Assembly: GCA_023426765.1 (NCBI GenBank)
Contig: JAEZBW010000403.1
Span: 1-7,484 of the forward strand
Source of the DNA: Bacillota bacterium
GTDB taxonomy: Bacteria; Bacillota; Clostridia; DSM-8532
DNA length: 7,484 bases
Direction of reading: 5' to 3'
Shown: positions 4,979 through 7,484 of the stretch, piece by piece
Position numbering within the stretch: position 1 is the stretch's first letter
Layout: each line of letters begins with the position of its first letter
The notes under the pieces: model-generated
Database searches by the model: none
What the model saw: the letters and a program-made list of their open reading frames with translations, nothing else
Told to the model about the DNA's origin: nothing
Position numbers and translations under genes: made by a program

Positions 4979-7484
4979 ATGCTGACAAATTCATTGCATT
5001 TTGACGCATTCCGGCCGGGCAAGCTTGGTTTCAACGTCCTGGTCGTCTCGCCCACCCCTACGCATCCTTCCGACCAGGGAAACCGGAAACGTATCCGGAT
5101 CTTTTGCGAGGAATTGCAGCGTCGCGGCGGCAAGATCCATTTTCTCTATTTTCCCAGGGAATGGGCCGGAAAAATCGAACTGGCCGCCTTTGAGGCCATG
5201 CGCGATGCTTGGGACTACTTCCATGTCGTGGCTCCGGGTTTCCCGCCGCCGTATCGGACGGACGCCCCGTACTGGAAAATCGACGATTGGTGGGACGGGG
5301 CCATTGGTTCGTTCATCGGCTGCCTGACCTCCAACGTCTCCTTCGATCTGGCGGTGGTGAACTACGCCTTTCTGAGCAAGGCTTTGACCTGCTTGCCCGA
5401 CAAGGTCTTCCGCATCCTGGACACCCACGACAAGCTCAGCGACCGCAAGGACCTGCTCCTCTCCAACGGCATCGCCCCCGAATTTTTCTATACCAGCCGC
5501 GAGGAGGAAGAAAAGGCGTTCGCCCGGTCTCAGCTGGCCTTGGCCATCAAGGAGGAGGAGCGCGAGTTCTTTCGCGGCGTCTACCCCACGCCGGTCATGA
5601 CCCTCGCCCACATGGAGCGGCCGTGCTTCCTGGACAAAGCCGTGCCCCTGGACCGCCCGCTGCGCTTTGGCTTCATCGGCAGCGCCAATCCCATCAATCG
5701 GGTCAACCTGGATCGGTTTCTCCAAAAAATCGTGCCCCTTTTCCCGGACGCCCAGGCGGAAATGATCGTGGCCGGTTCTATCTGCGAGTTTTTTGACCAG
5801 GAAGGCCCCGTGCGCATGATGGGGCGCGTGGAGGATGTCCGGGAATTCTACGAAACCGTGGACGTCGTGGTGAATCCCTTCGATTTCAGCACGGGCCTGA
5901 AGATCAAGGTGGTGGAAGCCCTCTCCTACGGCATTCCGGTGCTTGGGACGGCCAACGCCTTCGAGGGCATCGCCACCCCCTGCCCCTACCACCGCTTGGA
6001 CTCCTTGGAGGCCATGGCCCATCTGTGCGTGCAACTTTCTCGGCATCGTCGGCAATTGCCGGCCATGGCCGCCGAATGCCGAGGCGTGTTCGACGCGCTG
6101 CGCAGCGAGGTCGGGGCCGCTTTCGACGCCGTCGTCTCCTGCATCAAGAAAAGAATCCTGGTGGTGCCGTCGCCCCACTTTTACAAGAAAGATACCGCTG
6201 CCAGCCAGCGTGAATCCTCCATTATCCGGGCTATGTCGGAAGTCTCCCGATGCCTGCTCTTCTACCCTTACCCGGCCAGCAACGACGTCAAGCGGGCCAT
6301 TGAAGACTGGCAGTGGGGCATCACCGTGCTCTATCCAGAGGTCGGGCAAGACGGACGCGTCCCGGACGCCGCCTTCGTCGAAGCCGCCCGCTTCGGGGAC
6401 GTCGGCCTGACGGCGCTTTTGTCCCCGGACTACAGGCACATTTCCGGACTGGACTACCCGACCGTGCTCGACGTGTCCGGCTCGGACGGCGCGGCGGCCT
6501 TGTCCGCCCTGGCCGCCGCCGGAGCGCGCCCCCCCCTGGTCATCCTGACCGACTCCCTGGCCGCTTCCGCCGCGGCCATGAGCGCCTTCCCCGCCACGCC
6601 CAGGCAGTATTTGCCCTGCGTCGGGGAGCCGCCCGCGCCCACGGACAAGGGCGTCAACGTCGTCTGGATCCTCCACGGAAGCAGCGGCCGGGAGGCCGTC
6701 CCCCTGGACCGGCTGCTCCTGTTGCTGGTCGGGCAGTGGCGCGACCGCGGCCACGTCGTGGCGCACGTCGTGGCCGCCGCGCCGGGCCGTCTGTCCCTGT
6801 CCTCCTGCGGCGCGATCCGCGAACATGACCGGACCGCGCCGGTCGGCGATCTGGACAAGCCCGATCTGGTGGTGGACATGGCCTGCGAGGACCCCGCCTT
6901 CGTGCCCCACAGACGGGCGGCCCTGCTGGCGGGCGCCGTCATCTGCCGATACCGGCCACGCGGGGCCGACCCGGAGGCGCCGGGACTCTTGGAGGCTTCC
7001 ATCGCCGCCCATGGCCCCAAGTCATTGCTCCAGTGCTGCCACGGCGTCATGCGGTCGAACCGGATCCGCCAAACCCTGCGCGAGAACTGCCGCGAGGCCG
7101 TGCGTCGCTGGTGCTCGAAGGAATTGCTCGCCCCTCTGCGCGAAACCCTGCGCGCCGTCCTGGACGCCAGGCAGGCCAGGACCCTCGTTGCTTACGGCGG
7201 CCCCGAGCCCGTTTCGGCCGATTCCGGCTTCCTCGACGCGGCCGTCTTCGACGAAGAACATTATCTGGCCGTCCATCCCGATGTGCGCCAGGCCGTGCTG
7301 CGCGGCGAATATGGGAGCGGACAGGAGCATTTCAATCTGTACGGGCGGTTTGAGGGCAGAAGCATACGGTACATGATTCCGGTCACGGTCCAGGATTTCG
7401 ATGAGCAGGACTACCTGGATCGCAACCCGGACGTGCATGAGGCTGTGCGAAACGGCGAGTATGAAAGCGGCTTCGCCCATTACC
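4979..7484 (+). CDS. Large multidomain GT4-like glycosyltransferase with C-terminal PDV repeats, partial (continues past the window)
   Basis: One frame is open for 835 codons to the window end. Residues 16-385 form a GT-B glycosyltransferase of GT4 type, predicted to use a nucleotide sugar for cell-surface glycan assembly. It shows VSPTPTHPSDQGNRKRI (23-39, acceptor-side loop), ILDTHDKLSDR (146-156), FGFIGS (230-235, start of the donor-binding half) and STGLKIKVVEALSYGIPVLG (304-323), where Glu313 is the second Glu of the EX7E motif; the first is replaced, as in the 'GxxIKVLEA' subgroup. Residues 392-750 start again with RILVVPSP and repeat the same layout with catalytic motifs eroded, probably a second, non-catalytic GT-B unit. 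From residue 757 come repeats of about 50 residues. There is no signal peptide or membrane segment. The ATG at 4979 lacks a clear ribosome-binding site (AGAAG only), but the conserved domain begins about 15 residues later and no better in-frame start exists. Codon use is strongly G+C-biased. Confidence 0.88.
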   Translation, partial: MLTNSLHFDAFRPGKLGFNVLVVSPTPTHPSDQGNRKRIRIFCEELQRRGGKIHFLYFPREWAGKIELAAFEAMRDAWDYFHVVAPGFPPPYRTDAPYWKIDDWWDGAIGSFIGCLTSNVSFDLAVVNYAFLSKALTCLPDKVFRILDTHDKLSDRKDLLLSNGIAPEFFYTSREEEEKAFARSQLALAIKEEEREFFRGVYPTPVMTLAHMERPCFLDKAVPLDRPLRFGFIGSANPINRVNLDRFLQKIVPLFPDAQAEMIVAGSICEFFDQEGPVRMMGRVEDVREFYETVDVVVNPFDFSTGLKIKVVEALSYGIPVLGTANAFEGIATPCPYHRLDSLEAMAHLCVQLSRHRRQLPAMAAECRGVFDALRSEVGAAFDAVVSCIKKRILVVPSPHFYKKDTAASQRESSIIRAMSEVSRCLLFYPYPASNDVKRAIEDWQWGITVLYPEVGQDGRVPDAAFVEAARFGDVGLTALLSPDYRHISGLDYPTVLDVSGSDGAAALSALAAAGARPPLVILTDSLAASAAAMSAFPATPRQYLPCVGEPPAPTDKGVNVVWILHGSSGREAVPLDRLLLLLVGQWRDRGHVVAHVVAAAPGRLSLSSCGAIREHDRTAPVGDLDKPDLVVDMACEDPAFVPHRRAALLAGAVICRYRPRGADPEAPGLLEASIAAHGPKSLLQCCHGVMRSNRIRQTLRENCREAVRRWCSKELLAPLRETLRAVLDARQARTLVAYGGPEPVSADSGFLDAAVFDEEHYLAVHPDVRQAVLRGEYGSGQEHFNLYGRFEGRSIRYMIPVTVQDFDEQDYLDRNPDVHEAVRNGEYESGFAHY
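7247..7484 (+). repeat. Tandem 150-base coding repeat ('FDE..YL..NPDV' type), array continues beyond the window
   Basis: Copy 1 begins at residue 757 (FDEEHYLAVHPDVRQAVLRG, then EYGSGQEHFNLYGRFEGR) and copy 2 at residue 807 (FDEQDYLDRNPDVHEAVRNG, then EYESGFAHY up to the edge). The period is 150 bases. Identical or similar positions are FDE, Y-L, PDV, AV, GEY-SG and H. I recall repeats of this pattern from large secreted or surface-linked proteins and giant glycosyltransferases of cyanobacteria and proteobacteria. Their role is uncertain. Confidence 0.85.

Noticed and set aside
4991..7012. 673-codon open frame on the minus strand
   Set aside because: It lies antisense to the glycosyltransferase gene, which has clear domain motifs. 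The minus frame is Gly/Arg/Asp/His-rich low-complexity sequence, typical of antisense to G+C-rich codons.
1..7484. CRISPR array, tRNA, rRNA or insertion-sequence ends
   Set aside because: I looked for regularly spaced repeats, cloverleaf-like sequences and transposase motifs with terminal repeats, and saw none.

Overview
The window reads as a stretch of a high-G+C Gram-negative chromosome. The codon use of the long genes, the many short secreted proteins of unknown family and the surface-glycan gene content fit a Desulfovibrio-type deltaproteobacterium. That assignment is a judgement from gene style and is not proven by any marker gene here.

Left part (1-1182, minus strand): two genes for activating a nonulosonic (sialic-acid-like) sugar. 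The cytidylyltransferase gene (neuA type) comes first in transcription order. Its stop codon overlaps the start of the synthase gene (neuB type) in an ATGA junction, and the synthase runs off the left edge. Together they condense a hexosamine-derived precursor with phosphoenolpyruvate and charge the product with CMP, for delivery to flagellin, LPS or another surface glycan.

Middle left (1183-1995): about 800 bases with no convincing intact gene. It holds a possible broken reading frame on the minus strand (1380-1733), an imperfect inverted repeat (1833-1881) and a near-consensus sigma-70 promoter (1913-1942).

Centre (1996-4677, plus strand): four genes separated by 75-254 bases: a 104-residue exported protein of unknown family, driven by that promoter; a 273-residue exported protein with an STN-like N-terminal domain and three copies of an 'IVIPP...GI..rE' repeat; a SAM-dependent methyltransferase whose first third is strikingly AT-rich; and an 85-residue small protein with a GTG start and a second, internal start that also has a good ribosome-binding site. 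The gaps contain several hairpins, none of which is a textbook terminator.

Right part (4979-7484, plus strand): the first 835 codons of one very large uninterrupted gene with no stop in the window. It encodes a GT-B (GT4-like) glycosyltransferase, then a second region that looks like a decayed copy of the same fold, then the start of a tandem array of about 50-residue repeats of the 'FDE..YL..NPDV..AV..GEY.SG..H' type. The likely theme is surface polysaccharide or glycoprotein biosynthesis: sugar activation on one strand, transfer and methylation on the other. The two small exported proteins are the least explained part of the region.
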